Assembly (NCBI GenBank): GCA_050084985.1
Contig: JBITNC010000001.1
Span: forward strand, 43,586,001 to 43,650,000
Reading direction: 5' to 3'
DNA length: 64,000 bases
DNA from: Nageia nagi
Taxonomy: Eukaryota; Pinophyta
Of the stretch, positions 1 to 10,195 are shown piece after piece. The translations under genes and the position numbers were made by a program. Under the pieces are notes generated by a model. The model had not been told where the DNA came from. It saw nothing but the letters and a program-made list of their open reading frames with translations, and did no database searches. The first letter of the stretch is position 1. Every line of letters starts with the position of its first letter.

Positions 1-840
1 ACTTTTCAATACGTTTAGTGTTTTATTACTTGATCCTTATTTGTAGTTATCCTATATTCTTTGGGATCAATTTGTTATTCACTTTTCCTTGTTTTAAACT
101 ATATTGTCTTGTGCTTTGCCATGTTTCTATGCTTTGTCTTACTTATCTTAATATATATTGTTAAAACCAATATATTTTGTACTTACAAATATCTAGTTGC
201 TTATTCTACTTTGCTTCTTTGATTATCTTATTATTCACATACATTTATTTTTCTTTGTTATAACATTTTATTATGATCATATTTTGATTGTTGCTTGTTA
301 ATGACATATTGTATTGGGTATACATTTGTGCATTCATTACAACTTATAATTTGGCAAAATTTATGTTTCATATTTACATTTATTTTATTTTATTATACAA
401 CATATTGTTAAAAAAACATCATCCATAACAATACATGATTTAAAATAACATAAAAATATAATATGTTTTAATCATAAATAAATTTCCTTCAAAATTTTAA
501 ACATTCACAAATGATATAATCACATACTGATCTATTCACATGCACATAAATATAAAAAACATAATAATATTATGCATCATCTAAATTTAAAAGCTAAACC
601 ATTAAAAAACTATAACAACATAAACATGCAAGTCTAACAAGCATAAACATCGCATAAAATCATAAAAAGGCATGGAACTATAAAAAAATAATGCATAAGT
701 TAATATCAAAATATCCATGTGGTACAACAAGTCACCTCTTACAACATTTGAGTCAAAAAATAATATAGGTCTATCAAATGTACATCATGTACTCCTTTAA
801 ATAACATAAAAACACAAGCATAAAAATCAATCTCCTTGCC
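1..840. other. AT-rich sequence without recognisable gene
   Basis: No open frame of convincing length or composition and no recognisable domain on either strand. The sequence is strongly AT-rich, with short A and T runs typical of anonymous intergenic plant DNA. Confidence 0.5.
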
Positions 841-1861
841 TAAAGGAAGAGGGTGAAGATCCATGGTAGGAGGAGGTGGTCATGTGTAGGCTTTGACTCA
901 TGTTATAGGCCCTATGTGACCTACTTTGGGACCTACCACTCCATGTATAGGATAACTCTAACACATCTAGGATAGGTAGTCTATGTTGTAGGAACTCAAT
1001 CTCATATATTTGTATGCATTGATGTAGTCCTTATATCTGTAAGCCTAATCCATCTATACTTTTTCTAGGGAGTGCTCCCTTTATTGGCTAGATATGAGTT
1101 GCAAATATAGGCTTTGTACCTATTTTTCTAGCTCAATTATACTTTGTACTTCCTCATTATCACCCATCTAGGGTCCCCTCCTATATCATGTATCAATATA
1201 TCTACAGGTGATCCCATATCTACTATTGGAGGTGAAGGATATATTTTCTACCTCACTCAATGTTGAAGGGGATACTCCTCCTCCTTTGCTCCCTTGCTAA
1301 CTCCCCCTCCTATTATCAATCCCCCAATTAGTTCGATTAAGGGTGCTAGATGAGCCATCTAAGATTGCTACCATGTCTCATACCCAACATGGTCCTAACA
1401 TCATCTCTTGCAACTAGTACCTTTATATCATTTATTGTATCCCATATCTTATGGTATGGGATTTGGGGTCTATCATCTTGAACTTGTATGCATTTATATC
1501 CTAGTGGAATTAGGGTACATCTTATGTGAACCCAAACTATTGGTTCATCTTGTCATACTCTATAAAATCTTTAATAAACTTGGTTTTCATCCCATACAAG
1601 GCCCCTATTGTAGGACTTCATATCATATATCAAGCACTTATATAATAATTTATATATATATATATATATATATATAATACATGACATCTATTGGATGAGC
1701 ATGAGACCATCAACCCACATACTATTATGCCAAACATATCACATAAGGTAGGTCTTGGTAGGGCTTATTGAACATCATGTATGCATCATTGTTTATATCA
1801 TAGGGAAGACCTCAAGGTCTCTCCACATTGATATGCTCCCATCCCCACACTTAGAAGAATA
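840..1861 (-). pseudogene. possible continuation of the PMD-like relic
   Basis: This stretch is somewhat less AT-rich than the first 840 bases. It lies directly beyond the G1 insertion from the PMD-like relic at 7596-8170, and removing G1 with one copy of its target duplication would make the two contiguous. Minus-strand translation gives short coding-like stretches broken by stops and shifts, such as YHKIWDTINDIKVLVARDD. I could not match these to a specific PMD motif, so the link rests on position and orientation. It could be unrelated intergenic sequence. Confidence 0.25.
1650..1676. repeat. (TA)n microsatellite
   Basis: About 13 uninterrupted TA units. Confidence 0.9.
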
Positions 1862-1866
1862 AATAG
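1862..1866. repeat. target site duplication of G1, left copy
   Basis: AATAG lies directly before the left LTR of G1 and is repeated at 7591-7595 directly after the right LTR. A 5-bp duplication is the normal signature of LTR retrotransposon integration. Confidence 0.9.
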
Positions 1867-2930
1867 TGTAATATCCCCAAAACTCACAAAATGCGATTTT
1901 TGTTAAAGTGTAATATTCCAAAGTTGAAATATCACTACTTAGGAATTTATATATATTTTTATATTCTTCTATCTAGCTCAATTCAAATTGAATCTGCAAA
2001 TTGAACAAGAAATAGAGCCAAAAATGAATTTTATTCTTCAAGAGCTGGGACATCCCAAATGGACAAGTACAATACTCAAGGAAAAACACCCAAATGCTCA
2101 AGAAGGGGGATGTTTGCCCTCACAAAGTAGATTTGGATGATCTGGCCCTGCAAGTTCTTTAATCTCTTCTCCCTAATGCTGGATGAGCCTCCTCACACTG
2201 ATTTGATTGGTCTAGATCTAGGATGTGCCTCCTCACACTGATTTGGTAGGTTAGATCTAGATCTGGATTATGGCACACTCGTTGGATGTGGATCTACCCC
2301 ATTGGTTGGATCTAGATCAGGGATGGAATAGTTCCACCACACTGGCTCAAACATCCCATAACTACTCATCCAGCTCTAGTATGGCTTGAAGCAATCTACT
2401 TCTCCACATTAGCTTGAGCTCTCCCACTAAGCTACCTAGAAAGCTACAACTCCACTAGCTGCTAACCCTCGAAAAGAGATAAACTTTGATGATCTTACTG
2501 CCTCCACCAAATGATGCATCCCATCTCCTTTTATAACAAGATCTCTCATACCTTGGAATCACCCAAAGTGCAACATCCCTCTTCTAGTGTCTTAGGATGA
2601 TAAATTTAAATCATCTAGGGACCCAAGAAGCCCAACATCCCACAATGGTTGCCTAGAGATGCTAAATTACAAGATCAATGGCTCATAAATGCAATGTACC
2701 ATTATGAGAGACTAATATTGCATTAATTATAAATAATTGAGCTAGATTAATTAAATAAAATCCAAGGATGAGTGCCTCAAGGGTATCTTTAGCCTTGGTT
2801 ACAGAAATAAATGCAAAATATTAATAAAATACTCCTAAATTAATTTATCTTTGGTTTCTCCTCCTTTGCCATGAACGTCACACTCCAAGAGGAGAGAAAG
2901 TGGATGTTTTACAAATTTGGGGACATTACA
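1867..2930 (-). repeat. 3' LTR of G1
   Basis: 1064-bp direct repeat of 6488-7590. On the plus strand it begins TGTAATATCCCC and ends GGGGACATTACA, so the ends form short TGTAAT/ATTACA inverted repeats. It follows the target duplication AATAG. Confidence 0.93.
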
Positions 2931-2945
2931 AGTCTCCCCTTCCTG
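2931..2945 (-). promoter_or_regulatory. polypurine tract of G1
   Basis: On the minus strand the 15 bases directly upstream of the 3' LTR read CAGGAAGGGGAGACT. This is the purine run that primes plus-strand DNA synthesis. Confidence 0.75.
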
Positions 2946-2981
2946 AATTGCTTGTCCCCAAGCAACTCTAAGCTGGATGTT

Positions 2982-4170
2982 CTAGAATTCCTTTTCCTTC
3001 CCACATGGCATCTTTAGTGGTAGACCCTTCCATTTGATCAAATATTCTATAGTGCTGCAATTTCTTAGCTTTTTCTCTCTTATTTCAAGCACTTTTTCAG
3101 GAATCAAAAGTAATTTTCCATCTTCATCCAAGGGTGGGAGTTCCAAGGAAGGTGTGATGTGATGCCCTAGTGCCCTTTTAAGGTAAGAGACATGGAAGGT
3201 GTTATGAATTTTACTATTAGGAGGAAGATCTAGTTTGTAGGCCACCTATCTTACTTTCTTAATGATCTTGTATGGATCATAAAACTTGGGTTGAAGTTTT
3301 TCCGCACCACTCTTCTTCAAGGTTATTTATCGGTATGGTTGTAACCTCAAATACACCATATAATCCACTTCAAAGGAGTGCTCCTCTCTTTTCTAATCTG
3401 CATACTTCTTTTGTTGTTGTTGAGCCACTTGTATGTTTTCTTTGAGGGATTTCAAGATATCTTTCTATTCCTGCAAAAATTCATTAGCTTTGGGGACCCT
3501 GCAATCATCAAAGAATAAATCAGCAAAATGAGTAGCTTCATACCCATAAAGAGCATGAAAAGGAGTCATCTTGATGGATAAGTGGTAGGTGGTGTTGTAG
3601 CAATATTCTCCCAAGTGTAACCATTTCAGCCATGAGTTTTGCTATCCTGTCACATAATTTCTAAGGTAGCCTTCTAACCATTTGTTTACTGCCTCTATTT
3701 ACCCATCTATTTGGGGATGGTAACTGGTGCTAGGGGTCAAATTCATCCCAGTTAATCTAAAAAGTTCTTGCCAAAACATGCTCATAAATTTGCTATCCCT
3801 ATCATTGACTATATTTTTGGGTAGCCCATGATTTTTGAATATTTCCCTAAAAACAAGTTTAGCTACCTGAATTGCAGTAATAGTGGTGGAAATAGCAAAA
3901 AAGTGAGCATATTTGGTAAACCTATCCACTATTACTAGAATACAATCTTTACCTTGAACCTTGGGTAGACCAATGATAAAATCCATCGAGATACTTTCCC
4001 ATTTTTGTTCTAGAATGGGTAGAGGTTGTAGAAGTCTACCAGGTTATGATTTTTCTTCCTTATTTTGATGACACATGGTGCATTCCCTCACGTGCTAGAA
4101 TACATCCTCCTTGAGGCCCTTCCAAGTAAACCTTTCTCTCAAGAGTCTATAGGTCTTGTAGTATCCCAGA
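2982..4170 (-). pseudogene. G1 integrase with chromodomain
   Basis: Integrase joins element cDNA to the chromosome. In translation order, an HHCC zinc region lies near 4060-4170 (GHLGYYKTYRLL, then CTMCHQNK). It is followed by the DDE core near 3699-3986 (MDFIIGLPKVQGKD, IVDRFTKYAHF, GLPKNIVNDRDSKF, STSYHPQIDG). The C-terminal part at 2982-3245 has PPNSKIHNTFHVSYLKRALG and then a chromodomain-like block (IPEKVLEIREKK, EYLIKWKGLPL). A chromodomain here marks the chromovirus branch, where it is thought to target heterochromatin. Stops and frameshifts separate the blocks, and the chromodomain loses its usual W-E end after IKWKGLPL. Confidence 0.85.
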
Positions 4171-4429
4171 TGCCCTACCAATGGGATGTCATGAGTGGCT
4201 AAAAGAAGTTTTTTTCTTGAATTTAGATTCAGGCACTAGAAAAATTTGTCCCTTATACAAGATCAATCCTTCCTACAGTGTGTATCCCTCTTTCTATAGA
4301 CATCCATCAATTATATATGAAGCAAATTTGTTCTTGGTGTATTCTGTCATAATGGAGGCCTTCCAATTGGAAATAATAACAAAAAGTGAATAGAAGGAGG
4401 GGTGCCTTGATAATGCATTAGCTGCCACA

Positions 4430-5800
4430 TTCTTCTTCCCCTTGACATATTCTATATCAAAATCATATGCTTGTAGTTTCGTGACCCATTTTTGCTACCT
4501 TTCATTTAAATCTTGCTACCCTAAGAAATACTTCAAACTGTTATGGTTAGTTTTGACTACAAATTTCCTACATACCAGGTATTACTTAAATTTGGCTAAT
4601 GCATGCATGATGGCTAGCATTTCCTTGTCATATATGTTGAAAGTTTGTTCCTATTTAGTGAGCTTTCTACTTTCATAAATATTAGGTCTTCCTTTTTGTG
4701 ATAAAATAGCCCTAATACCTATTCCAGAGGCATCACATTCTATAGTAAATGGTATAGAGAAATCAGGCATAGCCAACATGGGACAAGTGGTCATTACCTC
4801 TTTTAACTTTTCAAAGGCCCTTTGAGCCTCATCGCTCTAAATGAAAGAATATTTCTTGGTCAGATCTATAAGTGGAAAAGCTAGTTGTGAGAATCCTTTG
4901 ATGAACTACCTGTAATAATTACACAACCCCAAAAATCCCCTTAAGTGTGTTAAATTGCTAGGGGTGGGCCATTCCTGAATTGAGGCAATCTTTTGTTGGT
5001 CAACCTATACTCCTCCCTTGCTGATTATGTGCACCAGATACATTACTTGAGTTAGGCTGAACTCACACTTAGATTGTTTGGCAAAGAATTGGTGCCCCTT
5101 TAAGACACTTAGCACCACTCCAAGTGTTGGAGATGCTCTTCCCATGTTTTGCTGTATACCAAGATATCAACAAAGAAGACTAACATAAATTTTCTCAATT
5201 ATTCCCTAAAGATCTGATTCATGGTAGAATGGAAAGTAGCTAGAGCATTAGTTAATCCAAATGGCATTACCAAAAATTCAAACTATCCATAGTGACAACG
5301 GAAGGCTATTTTATGTACATCTTCATCTTTCATCTTTATTTGATGATATCCTGATCTAAGATCTATTTTGGAAAAATATTGAGCACCATGTAATTCATTA
5401 ATTAATTCATCTACTCTAGGGATGGGATACCTATTTTTGATAGTCTTCTTGTTGAGCAACCAATAATCTATGCACATCCTCATGGTTTCATCCTTCTTCT
5501 TGACCAACACTACTAGAGATACAAAGGGGCTAGTGTTGGGATGAATATATCCCATGTCTAGAAGTTACTTAATGGTCTTCTCGATCTCATTTTTGAAAGC
5601 ATGTGGATGCCTATATGGTGTCATAATTACTGGTTTGGCCCTTGATTCTAACTCGATGTGATGCTCAAATCCTCTGTTGGGAAGAGGTTCTTTAGGGAGT
5701 TCTTTGAAAAATTTGTGTGTTTCTTCAATATTCATTATATATCTGGATGGGCTCGATCTAACTTCTATTGTGTTGAGATGGTGAATGTAGTGCTCCAAGG
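4430..5800 (-). pseudogene. G1 reverse transcriptase and RNase H
   Basis: Reverse transcriptase motifs in order: VIMTPYRHPHAFKNEIEK, then [40 protein letters not shown] and [15 protein letters not shown]. The active-site block near 5160-5190 reads VFFVDILVYSK where gypsy elements have FFDDILVYS, so the first of the paired catalytic Asp residues is Val. The connection and RNase H follow toward 4430 (ECDASGIGIRAILSQ, EMLAIMHALAKFK, HNSLKYFLG). One RNase H acidic position appears as Asn (KTNHNSL rather than KTDHNSL). Several in-frame stops and frameshifts show decay. Confidence 0.88.
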
Positions 5801-6162
5801 ACGTCTTCTTTTTCTAGCTCTTTTTCGATCTCTTGTGAGGATACTTGTATAACTTCCATTCTCTTGAAAGTGGCACTTAGTGATGCTTTCCTCTTACTAT
5901 CTTGAAGCATGATATCCTTTCCTTGATACTTGAATATGATCTCATGAGTACAATAGTTGGTATGGAATTATCAAAGTGATTTGATCCATGGGGCTCCTAA
6001 TACCATAGTGATGTCCTTTCAAGGGATAGAACAAATATTCTCTTTAAGTGAATATTCCCCTAATTGAAAACCAAAATTGTTTACCCTCTGAGAATAGTTG
6101 GTGACTTCATCTTTGGAGTTAGAGACACAAAAATCCCTATCATTGTCACATGCTATTTGTTG

Positions 6163-6450
6163 TTACTGGATGAATTCTGAGCTGATGAAGTTATGTGTGG
6201 CCTTCCCATCAATCATGATTTTTATTGGAATATTTCCAAATTTTACTTTTAAATAAAATGCAGAGGGATGTGATGTACCATGTACTGAAGCAAGGGCAGG
6301 AGGTGGATCTGAAGATTTTTCCTTAAATACCTCCATGTAATGATGACATCTTTGCCCTTTACAAGTGTGTCCAGATATCCATTCACTTTGACAAAACCAA
6401 CATAATTTGATCATTGTCCTTCTTGAATTGATGCAATCTCCCCTTTTCAT
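6163..6450 (-). pseudogene. G1 gag C-terminus and protease
   Basis: A 95-residue open frame starts with a zinc-knuckle remnant (CWFCQSEWISGHTCKGQRC), the nucleic-acid-binding end of Gag. It then enters the retropepsin domain, where MIDGKATHNFISSEF corresponds to the family pattern MIDSGATHNFIS; the Asp is kept but the S-G after it has become G-K. The frame begins only 24 bases from the primer binding site, so the matrix and capsid parts of gag are missing. This points to an internal deletion between the primer site and the zinc knuckle, or to a non-autonomous parent. Confidence 0.78.
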
Positions 6451-6473
6451 TTTTTCCAGGCTGATAGGAAATA

Positions 6474-6486
6474 GGCTCTGATACCA
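6474..6486 (-). promoter_or_regulatory. tRNA-Met primer binding site of G1
   Basis: The minus strand reads TGGTATCAGAGCC one base inside the right LTR. This is the standard complement of the 3' end of plant initiator tRNA-Met, which primes first-strand synthesis. It fixes the element's orientation and shows that 6488-7590 is the 5' LTR. Confidence 0.92.
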
Positions 6487-6959
6487 CTATAATATCCCCA
6501 AAACTCACAAAATGTGATTTTTGTTAAAGTGTAATATTCCAAAGTTGAAATATCATTACTTAGGAATTTATATATATTTTTATATTTTTCTATCTAGCTC
6601 AATTCAAATTAGATCTACAAATTGAACAAGAAATAGAGCAGAAATGAATTTTATTCTTCAAAAGTTGGGATGTCCCAAATGGACAAGTACAATACTCAAG
6701 GAAAAATACCTAAATGCTTAAGAAGGGGGACATTTCCCTCATAAAGTAGATTTGGATGATCTGTCCTTGCAAGTTCTTCAATCTCTTCTCCCTAATGCTA
6801 TACGAGCCTCCTCACACTAATTTGGTTGGTCTGGATCTAGGATGTGCCTCCTCACATTAATTTGGTAGGTTAGATCTAGATCTAGAATATGGCTGCACTG
6901 GTTGATTTGGATATGCCCCATTGGCTAGATCTAGATCAGGGATAGAATAGTTCCACCAC

Positions 6960-7060
6960 ACTAGCTTAAACTATTCTAGTAACTCCACCTCACTGGCTTG
7001 AGCTACTCTAGCAAATCCACCTCACTAGCTTGAGCTACTATCCCAGCTTAGGTAAGAACT
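6960..7060. repeat. minisatellite inside G1 5' LTR
   Basis: Two to three adjacent units of about 35 bp, recognisable by CACCTCACTGGCTTGAGCTA then CACCTCACTAGCTTGAGCTA. The same place in the other LTR (about 2330-2400) lacks this expansion, so the repeat grew after insertion in one LTR or shrank in the other. Confidence 0.75.
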
Positions 7061-7186
7061 CCTCCACACTGGCTCATGCTCTCCCACTAAGCTAGCTAGA
7101 AAGCTGTAACTCCACTAGCTACTAACCCCTAGAAAGAGATAAACTCTAATGATCTTCCTACCTCCACCAAATGATGCATCCCATCT

Positions 7187-7197
7187 CCTTTTATAAC
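7187..7197 (-). promoter_or_regulatory. TATA-like box in G1 5' LTR
   Basis: The minus strand reads GTTATAAAAGG within the 5' LTR, a plausible TATA box for retroelement transcription. The same motif occurs in the 3' LTR near 2530. Confidence 0.45.
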
Positions 7198-7590
7198 AAG
7201 ATCTCTCATACCTTAGAATCATCCAAAGTGCAATGTCCCTCTTCTGGTGTCTTGAGATGACAAATTTAAATCATCTAGGGACCTAGGAAGCCCAATGTCC
7301 CACAATGGTTGCCTAGAGATGCCAAATTACAAGATCAATGGCTCATAAATGTGATGTCCCATTATGAGAGACTAATATTGCATTAATTACAAATAATTGA
7401 TCTAGATTAATTAAATAAAATCCAAGGGTGAGTGCCTCAAGGGTCTCTTTAGCCTTGGTTACAGAAATAAATGCAAAATATTAATAAAATACTCCTAAAT
7501 TAATTTATTTTTGGTTTCTCCTCCTTTTCCATGAACGTCACACTCCAAGAGGAGAGAAAGTGGATGTTTTACTAATTTGGGGACATTACA

Positions 7591-7595
7591 AATAG
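7591..7595. repeat. target site duplication of G1, right copy
   Basis: AATAG, identical to 1862-1866. Confidence 0.9.
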
Positions 7596-8170
7596 CATGT
7601 TATGCCTCACCTTTGTATGTGTACCATCTCATAGAGCTCATGATGTAGCTAAACCAAAAATACCAATCCCTACGCATATACTATCTCATGATCTATTATC
7701 CCTTGTATCATGTGGCATAGCTTCCAAAGATCCCAAAAGCATCTAGTAGAATATATCTTTTGATTAGAATAATCATGAAATAAAGGATTGGTTCTAATAA
7801 CCCTTATTTTTCATGGTCTCATACATACAACCATTAATCCCCACTCTAGCCTATAGTAGTTGTAACATAATATCTGGATCACCATTGCATCCCATACCAC
7901 CTCATTAACTAAGCCTAGGATGGAATCTACCTCAATTGGGATCCTAAGGATCTCCCATACATCCTCTAAATATATTTTTCCACTCATCGATTAGAAAGTG
8001 AAAAGTGTTGGTGGTCAATTCCCACCAATCACATAGGGTTGTGATATACCTTAAGTCACACTACAATTAGTATATCATCTTGATATAGACAAGGCCTATG
8101 CTAGGTAGCCAGGCCTAGTCACCCTCCTCCATTTCTTATTGTAAATCTCTTCATAGTGGTCAAAATCAGA
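7596..8170 (-). pseudogene. plant mobile domain (PMD)-like relic
   Basis: The minus strand encodes a recognisable piece of the plant mobile domain family (MAIN-like proteins and their transposon-associated relatives). Near 7985-8060 it reads TTLCDWWELTTNTFHF, matching the family pattern of a Trp-rich helix followed by T-x-TFH. One frameshift later, near 7925-7985, it reads IYLEDVWEILRIPIEVD, matching the family's TLEDV-x-x-LLGLPI-x-G block. The frame then continues (ILGLVNEVVWDAMV) before stops. The domain is cut off at 7595 by G1. With internal stops and at least one shift it is a pseudogene. Whether the source was a host PMD gene or a PMD captured by a transposon cannot be told here. Confidence 0.55.
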
Positions 8171-9060
8171 GTCACATCATCAATGTCTCCTCTAGTTGGT
8201 CACATGGGTTTAAATCTATATTCTCAGATCTAAAAACTAAAAATCAAAATACATTTTCTAAAAAAACAAACTCTAAAATGTCTAGCTCAGGGTTTTTTAT
8301 TATCACCTAATTTAGTGTGTATTTATTTCTAAATTTAATCATATAGTTTGTTTGTCTTAGTCCTATCATTTCTTGAAGTTATGATTTTTTTTTTATATAA
8401 GTCTATGTTAGCATAATTATTTTTACTAGTTTTTTGTCGATTGATTATGTTATTGCAAGTTTGAATTTATGTTTGTTCATTTACATTTGTGTTGGATTGA
8501 TTTGAAAGAAGTATTAATTTAAATATACCCATGCATGTTTGGTAAAAAATGAGCAAATATATATAATTCTAAATGCATATAAACATCTTATAAAAAATCT
8601 AACTAACCACATATATATTTCAATATATAAAGCTATTTACAAAATCTAAACATATTCATAACTTTAAATAAGTACAAAAATCACTAACAATTCAAATAAA
8701 CATAAGTGTATCTAAAATATCTCAAACATCTATAAAAGTTTGAAACTTATCTAAAATGTCTTAAAAATTATTAATACATTAACATCTATAAAGTTTTGAA
8801 ACATAACTATCTTCATAAGCATTAACACCCTAACACAATGTTTGCATCAACTATAATACTCTAAAAAGCTATAAATGAGCATAAATATGTCTAAAAAATT
8901 GGATATCAACATCAACATGCCAAAGAGTCTAAATATCCATATAGTTTTTAAAGGCATACATATATGTTGCATAGTTTTACTACATATCAAGTCAATACAA
9001 AAAGATGATGTTTACTACTATTTTTTAATAATTACAACCTTTTATTGCTTCGTTAACTAA
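8170..9060. other. AT-rich sequence without recognisable gene
   Basis: Short open frames only, rich in Asn, Lys, Ile and Tyr as expected by chance in AT-rich DNA. No motif, terminal repeat or coding relic was recognised. Confidence 0.5.
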
Positions 9061-9097
9061 CATTATTCTTAAAAATGGAAAAAAAAAACCTTTTTTT

Positions 9098-9235
9098 TCC
9101 CTGAAACATGATCAAGACCATGTTTCATCAGTTTGAAATGTGATCATAATTGTGTTTAGTACAAAACATGGTGGTGATCATGTTTGGTAAACATAGCTAT
9201 GACAAGTTTTCATTTCAAGAATGTGACCATGTTTC
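9098..9235. repeat. cluster of GAAACATG/CATGTTTC words with a near-palindrome
   Basis: GAAACATGATCAAGACCAT with the following GTTTC forms a near-perfect palindrome at about 9102-9125. CATGTTT or its complement recurs at about 9118, 9178 and 9228, with ATGATCA/GTGATCA words between. It could be the remains of short inverted units. Confidence 0.5.
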
Positions 9236-9599
9236 ACCCTAAAGTAGAAAACCTTATTAATTTGCTATAAAGAACTTGCTAAATTGGCTTGTAAGATTAA
9301 TATGGTATAAAGTTAATTTCTTGATATTTTGGATAGGGTATTGATTTATCCTCTTATTGATGTTTTTTACAAGCATAAACTACACTTTTTTTTGTAAATG
9401 ATCTTTGGTTGACCCAACATCGTTTGAGGGGGGGTATACCCTACACACCTACACACTACTTTTATTCTAAAGGCTTAATTTTTTTTCATGAATTATTAAA
9501 TAAGCATATTTTTTCTAAAGGCTCAAATTTTTTATTTTTTTCAAAAGCATGTTTCAAAAGCACATTTGATTTACAAAAGCATATTTTCAAATTTTAAGT

Positions 9600-9970
9600 T
9601 TTCTATAAAGCATGTTTTTACTAAATAGTAAGCCTACATGCTTACTAGTAATTCTATATACTTACCCCATACTCAATGCACACTTAACAAACAACTCAAT
9701 GCAATTACTTAACATGCTTTATTTTAGTGAGTCCTAGTGCTTGTTAAGTAAGTCTACGAGCTTACACCAAGTTAATGTGTAACTCAATGCAAAGCTTTTA
9801 CTTAATGTTTTAGTTTTAAGAATATTTGCTTAATGTACTTTCTTTTACTTTTAGTATGTATTTAAATCATATACAAAGCTTGATTTTATTTTATTAGCAA
9901 GTCCACATGCTTATTGGTAAGTCTACATATTTACCCCCTACTCAACACACACTCAACACAAACTAAACAC
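9600..9970. repeat. degenerate repeats of AAGTCTACATGCTTAC type
   Basis: Variants of AGTAAGTCTACATGCTTAC and ACTCAATGCA/ACTCAACACA recur several times (around 9630, 9740, 9900 and 9920). They do not form a clean period and lie directly before the 41-bp minisatellite. Confidence 0.5.
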
Positions 9971-10195
9971 AACTTGACATATTTAATTTCAAGTTTTGGT
10001 TTGTCTTACCCAACTTAACATATTTACTTTCAAGTTTTATTTTGTATTACCCAAATTAACATATTTACTTCCAAAATCTAGTTTTTATTACCCAACTTAA
10101 CGTATTTACTTTCAAATTTTGATTTATCTTATCCAACTTAATGTATTTATTTTCAAATTTAGGTTTGTCTTACCCAATTTAACGTATATTCTAAA
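9971..10195. repeat. 41-bp minisatellite, about 5.5 copies
   Basis: The word AACTTAACATATTTA or a close variant begins at 9971, 10012, 10053, 10094, 10135 and 10176, exactly 41 bases apart each time. Each unit continues with CTTTCAAGTTTTGG and TTGTCTTACCC. Copies differ by scattered substitutions but not in length. Confidence 0.92.

Larger units (their letters stand above)
1867..7590 (-). mobile_element. Ty3/gypsy chromovirus G1, defective
   Basis: LTR retrotransposon read on the minus strand. It has paired LTRs (1867-2930 and 6488-7590), a 5-bp target duplication AATAG, an initiator tRNA-Met primer site inside the right LTR and a polypurine tract inside the left LTR. Pol domains run in gypsy order: protease, reverse transcriptase, RNase H, integrase, then a chromodomain at the integrase C-terminus, which defines a chromovirus. 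The internal region is only about 3.6 kb because nearly all of gag is absent. All frames carry stops and shifts, and catalytic residues are altered, so the copy cannot be autonomous. The LTRs are clearly alike but differ by many point changes, indicating an old insertion. Confidence 0.93.
6488..7590 (-). repeat. 5' LTR of G1
   Basis: 1103-bp direct repeat of 1867-2930. It is longer mainly because of a duplicated piece of about 35 bp near 6960-7055. The first bases read TATAAT where the other copy has TGTAAT. It ends GGGGACATTACA at 7590 and is followed by the target duplication AATAG. Confidence 0.93.

Noticed and set aside
6474-6486. TGGTATCAGAGCC-type sites (also at 30131, 39918, 46686 and 57123) considered as tRNA gene fragments
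   Set aside because: Each lies one or two bases inside an LTR and has no tRNA fold around it, so they are primer binding sites.
9971-10195. Regular 41-bp array considered as a CRISPR-like array
   Set aside because: There are no unique spacers between constant repeats, the whole unit is repeated, and the genome is a plant's.
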